From Agreia sp. Leaf210 (GTDB lineage: Bacteria; Actinomycetota; Actinomycetes; Actinomycetales; Microbacteriaceae): 64,000 nt of DNA. Position 1 is the stretch's first letter; the number at the start of each line of letters is the position of its first letter. The notes under the pieces are model-generated. The model made no database searches. It had not been told where the DNA came from and was given only the letters and a program-made list of their open reading frames with translations. The DNA lies in the NCBI RefSeq assembly GCF_001421485.1, contig NZ_LMKK01000003.1, positions 1-64,000 of the forward strand, in the 5' to 3' direction. Below are positions 1 through 9,263 of the stretch, piece after piece. A program made the translations under genes and the position numbers.

Positions 1-92
1 GATGACAGTGCTCGGTGTTGGTGAGGAGGCCGCGATCCTCCGCGGTGATGACAGTGCTCGGTGTTGGTGAGGAGGCCGCGATCCTCCGCGGT
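1..92. repeat. 46-bp perfect tandem duplication
   Basis: Bases 1-46 are repeated exactly at 47-92. The unit is not a multiple of three, so it shifts the reading frame of the HNH gene it lies in. The first copy begins at the window edge, so further copies upstream cannot be excluded. Confidence 0.95.
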
Positions 93-236
93 TATGGTCC
101 GATCGACCCAGCCACGGCGGCGCAGTTGACGGCGGAGGCAACCTCGTGGAGGCGCATCCTGACCGACCCCATCACGGGACGCATCCTCACGACCGACCCG
201 AGGGACTACCGGCCGACGGCACGCATGATCGACCAT

Positions 237-434
237 GCCCGGTTGGTGCATCCGACGTGTGTGTTTCCGGGGTGCACTGTTCCGTCGGAACAGGCGGATG
301 TCGACCATACAGAAGACCATGCTTACGGAGGCAATCGCCCGGTTGGTGCATCCGACGTGTGTGTTTCCGGGGTGCACTGTTCCGTCGGAACAGGCGGATG
401 TCGACCATACAGAAGACCATGCTTACGGAGGCAA
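237..434. repeat. 98-bp direct repeat, 100-bp period, in the HNH core
   Basis: Bases 237-334 and 337-434 are identical and separated by the dinucleotide TC. The 100-bp period shifts the frame by one. The repeat covers the codons for the HNH catalytic segment (HPTCVFPGC to EDHAYGGN), so that segment is present twice in different frames. Confidence 0.95.
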
Positions 435-687
435 CACTATTCCCGAGAATCTCGCCCCGCTGAGTCAGGGCCATCACACGGTGAAGCACCACACCAGGTG
501 GCAGATCACACAGAACGGAGACGACACCCTCACCGCCACCTCGCCAGCCGGCTACCGCTACGTGATCCGACCGGAGGGCAGGATGCAACCCGCACCGAAA
601 CAACTCATGGCAGCAGCCGCAGCAGAAAACGCGGCTGCAAACGGAACGGAGCCGCAGAACGATCTCGCCGACTGCCCCTTCTGGCGC

Positions 688-1488
688 TCACCGATTCTCG
701 CGCGAGAGGTTGAGCGTCTCGCCCGTGAAGGCTTGTGCGTCTTCCGGGTTGGGAGAGCGCCTCGGGTTGAGGTAGAAGAGATCGTCGAGGGCGATGCCGA
801 AGCGCTCGGCCACCGCAGCGAGCGTGTCTCCCTGAGCGACCGTGTAGGCGATCGGCTTGTCATCGCTGTCGAGGCTCACGGTGCCCATGGCTCCCGTCGT
901 CGCGCCTGAGTCCGCGACAGACAGGCCGGGGCGCAGGTCAGGCGTATCCCACGTCAGGGTCGCGTGCGAGACGATCGGAATGGGGCAGGACTTATCCACT
1001 GCGCCGCCCGACGCCGCCCGGGTCACGACCACTTCTCGAATGAAAGAGACGTCGCCCTGCCCGATGCCGTCGCTGCCGCCGATCGGAAAGACGAGTTGGG
1101 CCGCGGGATCGTGGCCCGCATCCGCCTGCCCGAGCCCGAAGCGCCAGTCGGAATCGAGACACCGTTCGTCAGGTGACAGCGCATCGGCGGTGAGCGTGAA
1201 CTGCACGGCGGCGGAGTCTGACACGACGAGGTCGTCGACCACGAGTTCGAAGATGCCCGCGTCGTTCACCCGAACGACAACCGAGCCCATCACGTCGCCC
1301 GAGCCGACGAAGCTGCCGGATGCCGCGGTCGTCCCGGGCGAGAGCACGGGCCGCGCGTCGTCCGCAGCGGAGCCGTTCTGGGAGCCGCTCGCCGACGGGC
1401 CCGGCGTGGGTGCGCCCGCGTCTGCGGAGCATCCGGCCAGAAGCAGGATGCCGAGCGTCATGGCCAGAGGCCCCAATCCTCGCGTCAT
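688..1488 (-). CDS. LysM-domain lipoprotein
   Basis: A predicted 266-residue surface lipoprotein. The N terminus has a hydrophobic stretch ending in a lipobox (ILLLAGC, Cys at about residue 20), so the mature protein should be lipid-anchored on the outer face of the membrane. A Gly/Ser/Pro-rich linker follows, then a region of about 150 residues without a recognised family. A single LysM motif (YTVAQGDTLAAVAERFGI ... LNP) lies in the last 50 residues and would bind peptidoglycan. The start is the ATG at 1488; an in-frame ATG at 1461 would give a shorter signal peptide. It runs tail-to-tail with the broken HNH gene. Function beyond wall binding is unknown. Confidence 0.8.
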   Translation of the reverse strand: MTRGLGPLAMTLGILLLAGCSADAGAPTPGPSASGSQNGSAADDARPVLSPGTTAASGSFVGSGDVMGSVVVRVNDAGIFELVVDDLVVSDSAAVQFTLTADALSPDERCLDSDWRFGLGQADAGHDPAAQLVFPIGGSDGIGQGDVSFIREVVVTRAASGGAVDKSCPIPIVSHATLTWDTPDLRPGLSVADSGATTGAMGTVSLDSDDKPIAYTVAQGDTLAAVAERFGIALDDLFYLNPRRSPNPEDAQAFTGETLNLSRENR

Positions 1489-1632
1489 AGCGCAAGTATG
1501 CCGTGCGCAGGGTGCGCGCGCAGCGTTCGAGTGCAGCGAGGGCGAGCCCGCTGACGGTATCGTTGAGGCGACGCAAACCGCACCGCGGCCGACGACGGAC
1601 GCCGTGCCGCAGCCAGAAAACGGAGCAGAGCA

Positions 1633-3072
1633 TTGACCGATTCCCACCTGGCCATCGTGATCCTGGCGGCAGGCCAGGGCACGCGTATGAAGTCCACCAC
1701 TCCCAAACTTCTGCACACCCTCGCGGGTATCCCGATCGTGAGCCACGTGCTCGCGACGGCGCGTGAGATGGATGCCGCGTACACGGTCGCCGTCGTCCGT
1801 CACGAACGCGACCAGCTCGCCGAGGTCATCGACGAGCAGCTGCCCGGGGGCATGATCGTCGATCAAGACGAGATTCCCGGAACCGGGCGAGCAGTCGAGC
1901 AGGCTGTCGCGGCACTTCCGGCCGACTTCACCGGCGAGGTTCTGGTCGTCAACGGTGACGTGCCCCTGCTCGACGCGGCCACGCTCACCGCCCTCATCGA
2001 GTCACACCGAGCGGGCGCATCCTCGGCCACGCTCCTGTCGGCCTTCCTCGACGACGCGACGGGCTACGGCCGTATCGTGCGCGATGGCGACGGCCGCCTC
2101 GAGCGCATCGTCGAGCATCGCGACGCATCCGAGTCCGAGCTCGCGATCTCCGAGATCAACGCGGGTGTCTACCTGTTCGGTCTCTCCGAGCTGCGCGACA
2201 CGCTCGCGTCGCTCGACACGCAGAACTCCCAGGGAGAGAAGTACCTCACCGACGTCGTCGGCCTGCTGCGAGCGGCGGGCTCCGAGGTCGCGGCCGTTCC
2301 GGTCTCCGAACCCTGGCTCGTCGAGGGCATCAACGACCGCGCCCAGCTCAGCGTCGCGGCCGCCAAGCTCAACGCGCTCATCGTGCGCGGATGGCAGCTG
2401 GCGGGCGTGACGGTGCACGACCCCGCGACGACGTGGATCGACCTCAAGGCGACCATCGCCAACGACGTCGAGATCCTCCCGGGCTCGCAGATCCGCGGGG
2501 CCACGGTCATCGCGACCGGCGCGGTCATCGGCCCCGACACGACTCTCGTCGACTGCGAGATCGGCGAGGGCGCCGTGGTGAAACGCACGGATGCGACCCT
2601 GTCGGTCATCGGTGCCGGTGCCAGCGTCGGCCCCTTCGCCTATCTGCGCCCCAACACGATCCTCGAGGCGGGCGGCAAGATCGGCACGTTCGTCGAGACC
2701 AAGAACTCCACGATCGGTGCGGGCAGCAAGGTTCCGCACCTCTCGTACATCGGCGACACCACCGTCGGAGTCGCATCCAACGTCGGCGCGGGCACCATCA
2801 CGGCGAACTACGACGGCGTCAACAAGAACAAGACCATCGTCGGTTCGCACGTGCGCACCGGTTCGCACAACGTGTTCGTCGCCCCCGTTAGAATTGGCGA
2901 CGGAGCCTACACGGGCGCCGGGACCGTCGTCCGAAAGGATGTACCGGCCGGCGCATTGGCCATCAATGTGGCCCCACAGCGAAACCTCGAGGGCTGGGTC
3001 AGCACGAACCGACCGGGAACCGCCGCGGCGATCGCCGCCGAAGACCGTGCGTCAGAACAGAGCGGAGACTAA
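1633..3072 (+). CDS. glmU: bifunctional GlmU uridyltransferase/acetyltransferase
   Basis: Makes UDP-GlcNAc for peptidoglycan in two steps: acetylation of glucosamine-1-phosphate, then uridylylation. The N-terminal nucleotidyltransferase domain (residues 1 to about 235) begins with the signature LAAGQGTRMKS. The C-terminal left-handed beta-helix of hexapeptide repeats holds the acetyltransferase site, with PFAYLRP and the catalytic-His segment PHLSYIGD and NYDGVNK visible. The length of 479 residues is normal. The TTG start at 1633 is preceded by GGAG seven bases upstream. The stop lies one base before prs, an operon pairing common in actinobacteria. Confidence 0.97.
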   Translation: MTDSHLAIVILAAGQGTRMKSTTPKLLHTLAGIPIVSHVLATAREMDAAYTVAVVRHERDQLAEVIDEQLPGGMIVDQDEIPGTGRAVEQAVAALPADFTGEVLVVNGDVPLLDAATLTALIESHRAGASSATLLSAFLDDATGYGRIVRDGDGRLERIVEHRDASESELAISEINAGVYLFGLSELRDTLASLDTQNSQGEKYLTDVVGLLRAAGSEVAAVPVSEPWLVEGINDRAQLSVAAAKLNALIVRGWQLAGVTVHDPATTWIDLKATIANDVEILPGSQIRGATVIATGAVIGPDTTLVDCEIGEGAVVKRTDATLSVIGAGASVGPFAYLRPNTILEAGGKIGTFVETKNSTIGAGSKVPHLSYIGDTTVGVASNVGAGTITANYDGVNKNKTIVGSHVRTGSHNVFVAPVRIGDGAYTGAGTVVRKDVPAGALAINVAPQRNLEGWVSTNRPGTAAAIAAEDRASEQSGD

Positions 3073-3073
3073 T

Positions 3074-4051
3074 TTGTCGGACATCACCTCTACCGGGGAG
3101 AAGCGCCTTCTGGTCGCATCCGGTCGTGCACACCCGCAGCTGGCCATCGACGTCGCTGCGGCGCTCGGAACCGATCTGCTCCCCACCGATGCCCGCACCT
3201 TCGCCAACGGCGAGTTGTACGTGCGCTACGACGAGAGCGTGCGTGGCGCAGACGTCTTCGTGATCCAGTCGCACACGGCGCCGATCAACGAGTGGCTCAT
3301 GGAGCAACTCATCATGGTCGATGCCCTGAAGCGTGCGTCGGCAAAGCGCATCACCGTGGTCGCCCCGTTCTACCCCTACGCCCGGCAAGACAAGAAGGGC
3401 CGCGGGCGCGAGCCCATCTCGGCCCGCCTGGTCGCCGACCTCTTTAAGGCAGCCGGCGCCGATCGCATCATGTCGGTCGATCTGCACGCTGCACAGATCC
3501 AGGGCTTCTTCGACGGCCCGGTCGACCACCTCTTCGCCATGCCCGTGCTCCTCGCGCACATGCGCACAGCGCTCGATCCCTCGATGCTCACGGTCGTGTC
3601 TCCCGACATGGGCCGCGTGCGCGTCGCCGACATCTGGAGCGACAAGCTCGGAGTTCCTCTGGCGATCATCCACAAGCGTCGCGACCCGCTCGTTCCCAAC
3701 CAGGTCTCTGTACACGAGATCGTGGGAGACGTCAGCGGCCGGGTGTGTCTGCTGGTCGACGACCTGATCGACACCGGACGAACCATCGTTGCGGCATCCG
3801 AAGCGCTGAAGAAGGCGGGGGCGCTGAGCGTCGTCGTCGCGGCCACCCACGCTGTGTTCTCCGATCCGGCCACCGAGATCCTCCAGTCCGACTTCATCGA
3901 TTCGGTGGTCGTCACCGACACCCTTCCTCTGCCTTCCGAGAAGCGATTCGACAAGCTCACGATCCTTCCGATCGCCCCGCTGATCGCCCGCGCTATCCAC
4001 GAGGTCTTCGAAGACGGTTCGGTGACGAGCATGTTCGACGGGGACGCCTGA
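3074..4051 (+). CDS. prs: ribose-phosphate pyrophosphokinase
   Basis: Converts ribose-5-phosphate and ATP to PRPP, the precursor of purines, pyrimidines, histidine, tryptophan and NAD. The 325-residue product carries the class I PRS features VDLHAAQIQGFF (Mg/ATP region) and the PRPP-binding loop LVDDLIDTGRTI near residue 230. The start is taken as the TTG at 3074, one base after the glmU stop, with GCGGAG inside the glmU end as the ribosome-binding site. It is presumably co-transcribed with glmU. Confidence 0.97.
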   Translation: MSDITSTGEKRLLVASGRAHPQLAIDVAAALGTDLLPTDARTFANGELYVRYDESVRGADVFVIQSHTAPINEWLMEQLIMVDALKRASAKRITVVAPFYPYARQDKKGRGREPISARLVADLFKAAGADRIMSVDLHAAQIQGFFDGPVDHLFAMPVLLAHMRTALDPSMLTVVSPDMGRVRVADIWSDKLGVPLAIIHKRRDPLVPNQVSVHEIVGDVSGRVCLLVDDLIDTGRTIVAASEALKKAGALSVVVAATHAVFSDPATEILQSDFIDSVVVTDTLPLPSEKRFDKLTILPIAPLIARAIHEVFEDGSVTSMFDGDA

Positions 4052-4078
4052 TCTTTTTTCGAGCGTAGGCTCGTAGAT

Positions 4079-4333
4079 ATGGACTACATTCCCGAAGCCG
4101 GCACCATCACCATGTTCTCGACCACGTGGTGCGGCTACTGTTCGCGACTCAAGACCCAGCTCGACAAGCAGGGCATCGGCTACACCGAGGTCAACATCGA
4201 AGAGGTAGACGGTACCGCCGAGCTGGTGGCGTCGCTGAACGGCGGAAACCAGACTGTTCCGACCGTCATCTTCCCCGACGGCACGAGTGCGACGAATCCC
4301 TCGGCTCGCGAGGTCGTTACGCGTCTGGGCTAG
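4079..4333 (+). CDS. mycoredoxin (Mrx1-like glutaredoxin-fold protein)
   Basis: An 84-residue thioredoxin-fold oxidoreductase. The active-site motif WCGYC sits near residue 20 and the cis-proline region (QTVPTVIF) near residue 62. Actinobacterial proteins of this size with CGYC are mycoredoxins, which reduce mycothiol mixed disulfides, so a cytosolic role in mycothiol-dependent redox repair is likely. It lies 27 bases after prs. The ATG at 4079 has no clear Shine-Dalgarno sequence. A classical glutaredoxin is less likely in a mycothiol organism. Confidence 0.88.
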   Translation: MDYIPEAGTITMFSTTWCGYCSRLKTQLDKQGIGYTEVNIEEVDGTAELVASLNGGNQTVPTVIFPDGTSATNPSAREVVTRLG

Positions 4334-4341
4334 CTAGATCT

Positions 4342-4365
4342 GACCTAGGTGGATCCGTCTAGGTC
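4342..4365. terminator. possible bidirectional hairpin between convergent genes
   Basis: A perfect 7-bp inverted repeat (GACCTAG at 4342-4348, CTAGGTC at 4359-4365, 10-base loop) sits between the convergent mycoredoxin and small membrane protein genes and overlaps the stop of the latter. There is no T-run, so it is a weak terminator at best. Confidence 0.35.
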
Positions 4366-4727
4366 GCCTGGCCCGGCTCGGGCCGGACGGGAATCGACGG
4401 GAACAGGCCGAGTGGCGCGACATTGCGGTCGCCGCCGTAGGCGCCCACCGTGTAGCACTGCCACCCGAGGCCGCCTTCCCCGAAGAACTCGAAATGCGCG
4501 GACGAGCCCTGCGTCGAGGGATCCTGATAAGGGGCGATGATCGCGCAAGCGCGCTCGGCAGTCGCGTGGCTGAAACTCGCCGTCGTGAGAATGCCCGGCA
4601 GCACCAGACAGACGAGCCCGACGACCACGACGATGCGCATCGCTCGGCGCATGCGCACACTTCTCAGGGGCCGTTCGCCGTGCGGAACGTAGCCCGAGAG
4701 TTCTGGTTCGTCTGAGTAAGAGGACAT
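4359..4727 (-). CDS. small single-pass membrane protein, unknown function
   Basis: A 122-residue protein not matched to a family. A polar, acidic and arginine-containing N terminus of about 30 residues precedes one strongly hydrophobic segment (RIVVVVGLVCLVLPGILTTA, about residues 31-50). The outer part is about 70 residues with two cysteines (RACAII and WQCYT) that could form a disulfide, and it has a Gly/aromatic-rich stretch. The topology suggests a signal-anchored extracytoplasmic protein. It converges on the mycoredoxin gene and starts 119 bases from the divergent amidohydrolase. Confidence 0.65.
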   Translation of the reverse strand: MSSYSDEPELSGYVPHGERPLRSVRMRRAMRIVVVVGLVCLVLPGILTTASFSHATAERACAIIAPYQDPSTQGSSAHFEFFGEGGLGWQCYTVGAYGGDRNVAPLGLFPSIPVRPEPGQAT

Positions 4728-4846
4728 CTGCCGTCTAGTCTCTCACCCGGTGGCCTGGCCTGCGGATCAGGTTGTAAACACTTCATTACGGCACTGATTC
4801 CGTCGCCATCGGTGAGTTATGCTCTGGATATCGGAGGGCTCCAGAC

Positions 4847-6496
4847 GTGAAAGCACAGGCAGACATCGTCTTCGAGAATGGTTCCGTGTTCGACGGGCGG
4901 CGATTGCTGCCCTCGTCGACACGAGTGGCCATCTCGGGCAAGGACATCATCGGCGTGGGTTCCGATATCGACGGTATGGTCGGCCCCGGCACTCGCACGG
5001 TCGACCTCGACGGTGGCCTCATCCTTCCCGGCTTCACCGACGCCCACATCCATCCCATCGAGGGAGGACTCGAGCGCATGCGCTGCGACCTGTCGCCGGC
5101 GTCGACGCGTGACGAGTACCTCGCGATCATCCGCTCCTACGCCGATGCCCACCCCGAGCTCCCGTGGATTCTGGGCGGGGGATGGCAGCTCGCGGCTTTC
5201 CCCGGCGGCGTACCCGCGGCATCCGATCTCGATGCCGTCGTCGGCAGACGACCGGTGTTCCTCGCGAACCGCGACCATCACGGCGCCTGGGTATCGACCC
5301 GTGCGCTCGAGCTCGCCGGGATCGACCGGAACACGCCCGATCCGATAGACGGCCGTATCGAGCGGCACGCCGACGGATCACCGAGCGGAGTGCTGCAGGA
5401 GGGCGCGCGGCTGCTTGTCTCCCGGCACATCCCGGAAGACACCGACGACGACAACTACTCGGCCTTGCTCACTGCTCAGCAGTACCTGCACTCCGTCGGC
5501 GTCACCGGCTGGCAGGACGCGATCGTGGGTGACTACGGTAACCACAGCGATACGGGAGACGTGTATCTGCGTGCTGCGCGAAACGGTGACCTCACCGCCC
5601 GCGTCGTCGCGGCTCTCTGGTGGGATCGCAACAGGGGCGCCGAACAGATCCCCGAGCTCGTCGCGCGACGCGATCAGCTCGTGCACGAACGCTTCGCCGC
5701 GTCGAGCATCAAGATCATGCAGGACGGCATTCCCGAGAACCAGACAGCGGCGATGATCGATCCCTACGTCGTTCCCGCCGGATGCCGATGCGGCGCGGAG
5801 GGGCTCGGGTCGGGGTTGTCCTTCGTCGACCCCGCCGTGCTCGGCGACTACGTCGCTGCCCTCGACGCGCTCGCCTTTCAGATTCACTTTCACGCTATCG
5901 GTGACCGCGCCGTGCGCGAGGCTCTGGATGCGTTCGCCGAGGCGCGTAGACGCAACGGGCCGAGCGCGAACAGACACCACATCGCCCATGTCCAGGTGGT
6001 GCATCCACACGACGTCCCTCGCTTCGCGGAGCTCGACGTGACCGCCAATCTGCAGACACTCTGGGCGAGCTTCGAACCGCAGATGATCGAACTGAACCTG
6101 CCGGTCCTCGGAGATGAGCGCGCGGCGTGGCAATACCCGTTCGCCGATCTCGCGCGCGCCGGAGCAGAGCTGGCGTCCGGCAGCGACTGGCCCGTCACCA
6201 CGCCCGATCCCTGGGCCGCGTTGCATGTGGCTGTCAATCGCACGCTTCCTCCAGGCGACGCCGACTACACGCCCCGTGTTTTCTACCCCGCACAGGCGCT
6301 CAGCCTCGAGCAGGCGCTCGCGTCGTACACCTCGGGGTCGGCGCGCATCAACGGCCACGATTCCGCCGGACGAATCAAGGCGGGATTCGATGCAGACCTG
6401 GTGGTCGTGGATCGTGACCCCTTCGCGTCACCCGCCGAACTCATCTCCGAGACCCGCACCCGCGAGACCTGGGTCCGGGGCCGTCGGGTGTTCTGA
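4847..6496 (+). CDS. YtcJ-type metal-dependent amidohydrolase
   Basis: A 549-residue amidohydrolase-superfamily enzyme. The metal-binding HxH lies in GFTDAHIHP near residue 64. Later histidines are in HFHAIGDRA (about 350) and HHIAHVQVV (about 378), and the terminal Asp is in ASGSDWPV. The ends form the usual small beta-sandwich, closing with VRGRRVF. Such enzymes hydrolyse C-N bonds in amides or formamides, and the family includes N-substituted formamide deformylase. The substrate cannot be read from sequence. It lies 70 bases upstream of an amino-acid-type ABC importer on the same strand, so the substrate or its product may be imported by it (inference). GTG start at 4847. Confidence 0.85.
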   Translation: MKAQADIVFENGSVFDGRRLLPSSTRVAISGKDIIGVGSDIDGMVGPGTRTVDLDGGLILPGFTDAHIHPIEGGLERMRCDLSPASTRDEYLAIIRSYADAHPELPWILGGGWQLAAFPGGVPAASDLDAVVGRRPVFLANRDHHGAWVSTRALELAGIDRNTPDPIDGRIERHADGSPSGVLQEGARLLVSRHIPEDTDDDNYSALLTAQQYLHSVGVTGWQDAIVGDYGNHSDTGDVYLRAARNGDLTARVVAALWWDRNRGAEQIPELVARRDQLVHERFAASSIKIMQDGIPENQTAAMIDPYVVPAGCRCGAEGLGSGLSFVDPAVLGDYVAALDALAFQIHFHAIGDRAVREALDAFAEARRRNGPSANRHHIAHVQVVHPHDVPRFAELDVTANLQTLWASFEPQMIELNLPVLGDERAAWQYPFADLARAGAELASGSDWPVTTPDPWAALHVAVNRTLPPGDADYTPRVFYPAQALSLEQALASYTSGSARINGHDSAGRIKAGFDADLVVVDRDPFASPAELISETRTRETWVRGRRVF

Positions 6497-6566
6497 TGAC
6501 GCCGGTCCGCACTCAGCTTCTCCTTATCGCATCATCACCACCATCAACACACCGAATGAGGCTCCA

Positions 6567-7457
6567 ATGAAATCGATCAGACTCGTCCCCATAGCGCTGC
6601 TGGCCAGCGCGGCCCTGCTGCTCACCGGCTGCGTGAACAACGAGCCCACCACTCCCGCGTCGAGCGGCACCGCCCCTGCCGTCGCCAAAGACGACGCGGC
6701 AGCGAAGCTCGTTCCCGAAGACGTGGCATCGGCCGGCAAGCTCGTCATCGGCACCGACGCCACCTACGCTCCGAACGAATTCAAGGATGCCGACGGCAAC
6801 CCGACAGGCTGGGAGATCGAGCTGGCCGACGCGATGGCCGCCAAGCTCGGTCTGACGACCGACTACCAGATCGCCAAGTTCGACAACATCATTCCCTCGA
6901 TCACCGGTGGAAAGTACAACCTGGGTCTGTCGTCGTTCTTCGACACGAAGGAACGCCAGCAGCAGGTCGACATGATCGACTACTACACCGCGGGAATCCA
7001 GTGGGCGTCGTTGGCCGACAAGAAGATCGATCCCGAGAACGCCTGCGGCATCAAGCTCGCCGTGCAGAATGGAACGACGGAGGCCCTCGACGATGGCCCC
7101 GCGAAGTCGGACGCCTGCGTCGCCGCGGGCAAGGAGCCGATTGAACTGCTCGGCTACGACACTCAGGACGACGCCACGGCGGCGGTCACCCTCGGCCGTG
7201 CCGACGCGATGTCGGCAGACTCTCCCGTGACGCAGTATGCCGTCGCGCAGTCGGACGGCAAGCTCGTCACCTCGGGCGAGGTCTACTCGGTCTTCCTCTA
7301 CGGCATGCCCATCGCGAAGGACTCGGGACTCGGCGAGGCGCTTCAGGCTGCGCTGCAGTCGCTGATGGATGACGGAACCTACAAGGAGATCCTCTCGAAG
7401 TGGGGCGTCGAGCAGGGCGCCATCGACAAGATCGACATCAACGGCGCCACGGAGTAG
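6567..7457 (+). CDS. amino-acid-type ABC transporter binding lipoprotein
   Basis: A 296-residue solute-binding protein of family 3 (SBP_bac_3). The N terminus has a signal peptide and lipobox (ALLLTGC, Cys about residue 22). The mature domain opens with KLVIGTDATYAPNEF and shows the ligand-binding segments ADAMAAKLG and FDNIIPSITGGKY. Members bind polar amino acids or opines outside the membrane and hand them to the permease. It heads a three-gene importer with the next two genes. The ATG start at 6567 follows GAGG. Confidence 0.92.
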   Translation: MKSIRLVPIALLASAALLLTGCVNNEPTTPASSGTAPAVAKDDAAAKLVPEDVASAGKLVIGTDATYAPNEFKDADGNPTGWEIELADAMAAKLGLTTDYQIAKFDNIIPSITGGKYNLGLSSFFDTKERQQQVDMIDYYTAGIQWASLADKKIDPENACGIKLAVQNGTTEALDDGPAKSDACVAAGKEPIELLGYDTQDDATAAVTLGRADAMSADSPVTQYAVAQSDGKLVTSGEVYSVFLYGMPIAKDSGLGEALQAALQSLMDDGTYKEILSKWGVEQGAIDKIDINGATE

Positions 7458-7462
7458 CTCTC

Positions 7463-8431
7463 ATGGAGACCACAGGACCCTCGGGTCAGCCGGAGCGGAT
7501 CGTCGCGATCCCGCTCCGGCACCCGGTGCGCAACGTCGTAGCCGTCGTCATCATCCTCATCGTCGTGCTGTTCGTCGTCGACGCGGCATTCTTCCGCCCG
7601 GCGTACGACTGGCCGGCGGTGGGCAAGTACATCTTCGATGTGCGCGTCTCGCAGGCGGCGCTCGTCACGATCGAATTGACCGTGCTGGCGATGGTGGGCG
7701 CGATCGTGCTCGGCACTCTTCTCGCCGTCATGAGGCTCTCGCCCAATCCGGTGCTGAAGTCGGTGGCCTGGGCCTACCTGTGGATCTTCCGCGGCACCCC
7801 GGTGTATGTGCAGCTGGTCTTCTGGGGCCTGCTCGCAACGATCTACAAGACCATCTCGGTCGGGGTGCCCTTCAGCTCCGATGTGCTGTTCAGCTGGACT
7901 ACCCAAGACGCGATCAGCGTGTTCTGGCTCGCCGTGATCGGTCTCGCGCTCAATGAGGCCGCCTACATGGCCGAGATCGTCCGGGCGGGAATGCTCTCGG
8001 TTGACCCCGGACAGAGCGAGGCATCGACCGCGCTCGGCATGTCGTGGTCGCAGACGATGCGCCGCATCATCATCCCGCAGTCGATGAGAGTGATCATTCC
8101 GCCCACCGGCAACGAGGTGATCTCGATGCTCAAGACGACCTCGCTGGTCACGGCGGTGCCGTTGTCGACCGACCTCTACACGCGCACGAGGGATATCTCG
8201 GCAGAGACGTTCAATCCCATTCCGCTGCTCATCGTGGCATCGATCTGGTACCTGTTCTTCACCTCTCTCCTGATGATCGGGCAGTACTTCCTCGAGCGTC
8301 GTTTCGCCCGCGGATCGCGCTTCGTCGATGTGGGACCGGGCGTGGAGAACCCCGCCGTTCTCGTGGGCGCGACCCCGACGGCTCCTGTCGCCGCGCAACC
8401 GGACACCTCGACGGAAGGCCGATCCTCATGA
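7463..8431 (+). CDS. amino-acid ABC transporter permease
   Basis: A 322-residue HisM/GlnP-type permease. After one N-terminal transmembrane segment (about 25-45) the permease domain follows, with the EAA-loop region [18 protein letters not shown] and about five further helices. The last 35 residues form a Pro/Ala/Thr-rich cytoplasmic tail. It starts five bases after the binding-protein gene and overlaps the ATPase gene by four bases (ATGA), indicating translational coupling. Confidence 0.92.
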   Translation: METTGPSGQPERIVAIPLRHPVRNVVAVVIILIVVLFVVDAAFFRPAYDWPAVGKYIFDVRVSQAALVTIELTVLAMVGAIVLGTLLAVMRLSPNPVLKSVAWAYLWIFRGTPVYVQLVFWGLLATIYKTISVGVPFSSDVLFSWTTQDAISVFWLAVIGLALNEAAYMAEIVRAGMLSVDPGQSEASTALGMSWSQTMRRIIIPQSMRVIIPPTGNEVISMLKTTSLVTAVPLSTDLYTRTRDISAETFNPIPLLIVASIWYLFFTSLLMIGQYFLERRFARGSRFVDVGPGVENPAVLVGATPTAPVAAQPDTSTEGRSS

Positions 8432-9207
8432 CCGAACCCCTCGCATCCAGCCCCATGGTGATCGCCGACCGCGTCGTGAAGTCGTTCGGGTCGCACACCG
8501 TGTTGAAAGACATCTCTCTGACTGTGAACCGGGGCGAGGTGGTGTGTGTCATCGGGCCGTCCGGATCGGGCAAGTCCACGTTCCTCCGCTGCATCAACCA
8601 CCTGGAGAAGCTCGATGGAGGCCGGTTGACGGTCGACGGCGAGTTGATCGGGTATCGCCAGCGCGGCGACAAGATCTACGAGCTGAAACCGAAGGAGGCT
8701 GCGGCGCAGCGCAAAGACATCGGCATGGTGTTCCAGCGCTTCAACCTGTTTCCACACCTGACCGTTCTCGAGAACATCATGGAGGCACCGCTGCAGGTGA
8801 AGCGGCAGAGCCGGGCGTCCGCGTCTGCGCGAGCGCTTGAGCTGCTCGCCCGGGTGGGGCTCGCCGAGAAGGCGAAGGCCTACCCGGCTTCTCTATCGGG
8901 CGGGCAGCAGCAGCGGGTCGCCATCGCTCGGGCACTCGCGATGGATCCGAAACTGATGCTGTTCGATGAGCCTACGTCGGCGCTCGACCCCGAACTCGTC
9001 GGCGAGGTGCTCGATGTGATGAAGCAGCTCGCCAAAGACGGCATGACCATGATCGTGGTGACGCACGAGATGGGATTCGCCCGAGAGGTGGCCGACTCTC
9101 TTGTCTTCATGGACGGCGGCGTCGTGGTCGAACGGGGTGATCCTCGCGAGGTGCTCACGAACCCGCAGCAGGACCGTACGAAGTCGTTCCTCTCGAAGGT
9201 CCTCTAG
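8428..9207 (+). CDS. amino-acid ABC transporter ATP-binding protein
   Basis: A 259-residue ATPase of the polar amino-acid (GlnQ/HisP) class. Walker [10 protein letters not shown] lies near residue 46, the Q-loop in [14 protein letters not shown], the signature LSGGQQQR near 157, Walker [15 protein letters not shown] near 178, and the switch His in VVTHEMGF. It overlaps the permease by four bases and is followed by a strong terminator, so the transcript starting at the amidohydrolase probably ends here. Confidence 0.95.
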   Translation: MTEPLASSPMVIADRVVKSFGSHTVLKDISLTVNRGEVVCVIGPSGSGKSTFLRCINHLEKLDGGRLTVDGELIGYRQRGDKIYELKPKEAAAQRKDIGMVFQRFNLFPHLTVLENIMEAPLQVKRQSRASASARALELLARVGLAEKAKAYPASLSGGQQQRVAIARALAMDPKLMLFDEPTSALDPELVGEVLDVMKQLAKDGMTMIVVTHEMGFAREVADSLVFMDGGVVVERGDPREVLTNPQQDRTKSFLSKVL

Positions 9208-9214
9208 ACGACAC

Positions 9215-9252
9215 AAAGCCCCGTGCCCGCTGAAGAGCAGGCACGGGGCTTT
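9215..9252. terminator. strong bidirectional intrinsic terminator
   Basis: A perfect 13-bp stem (AAAGCCCCGTGCC at 9215-9227 pairs with 9240-9252) with a 12-base loop. It is followed by a T-run on the plus strand, and the stem's 5' A residues serve as a shorter T-run on the minus strand. It lies between the convergent ABC ATPase and gnd genes and can stop both transcripts. Confidence 0.93.
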
Positions 9253-9263
9253 TTTTGCGTCGG

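Larger units (their letters stand above)
1..681 (+). pseudogene. HNH endonuclease (DUF222/13E12 family), broken 3' part
   Basis: The C-terminal part of an actinobacterial DUF222-type HNH protein. The end of the DUF222 region, with the piece RGYGPIDPATAAQL, is followed by an HNH core (CVFPGC, then DVDH, then N and H residues in ENLAPLSQGHH). The gene enters from outside the window and is not open in one frame. A 46-bp tandem duplication (1-46 and 47-92) and a duplication with a 100-bp period (237-334 and 337-434) each shift the frame by +1. A product translated from upstream would stop in the second 46-bp copy at 68-70. The last coherent residues (DCPF) end near 681, where a TGG codon follows; members often stop about here, and the frame instead runs on to 909 under the opposing lipoprotein gene. 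The proteins are multi-copy HNH proteins of unclear role. It is either a true pseudogene or an assembly fault at a contig edge. Confidence 0.75.

Noticed and set aside
4342-4365. Inverted repeat with GGATCC after the mycoredoxin gene as a mobile-element end
   Set aside because: There is no transposase, no target duplication, and it sits exactly between convergent genes, so a weak terminator is simpler.
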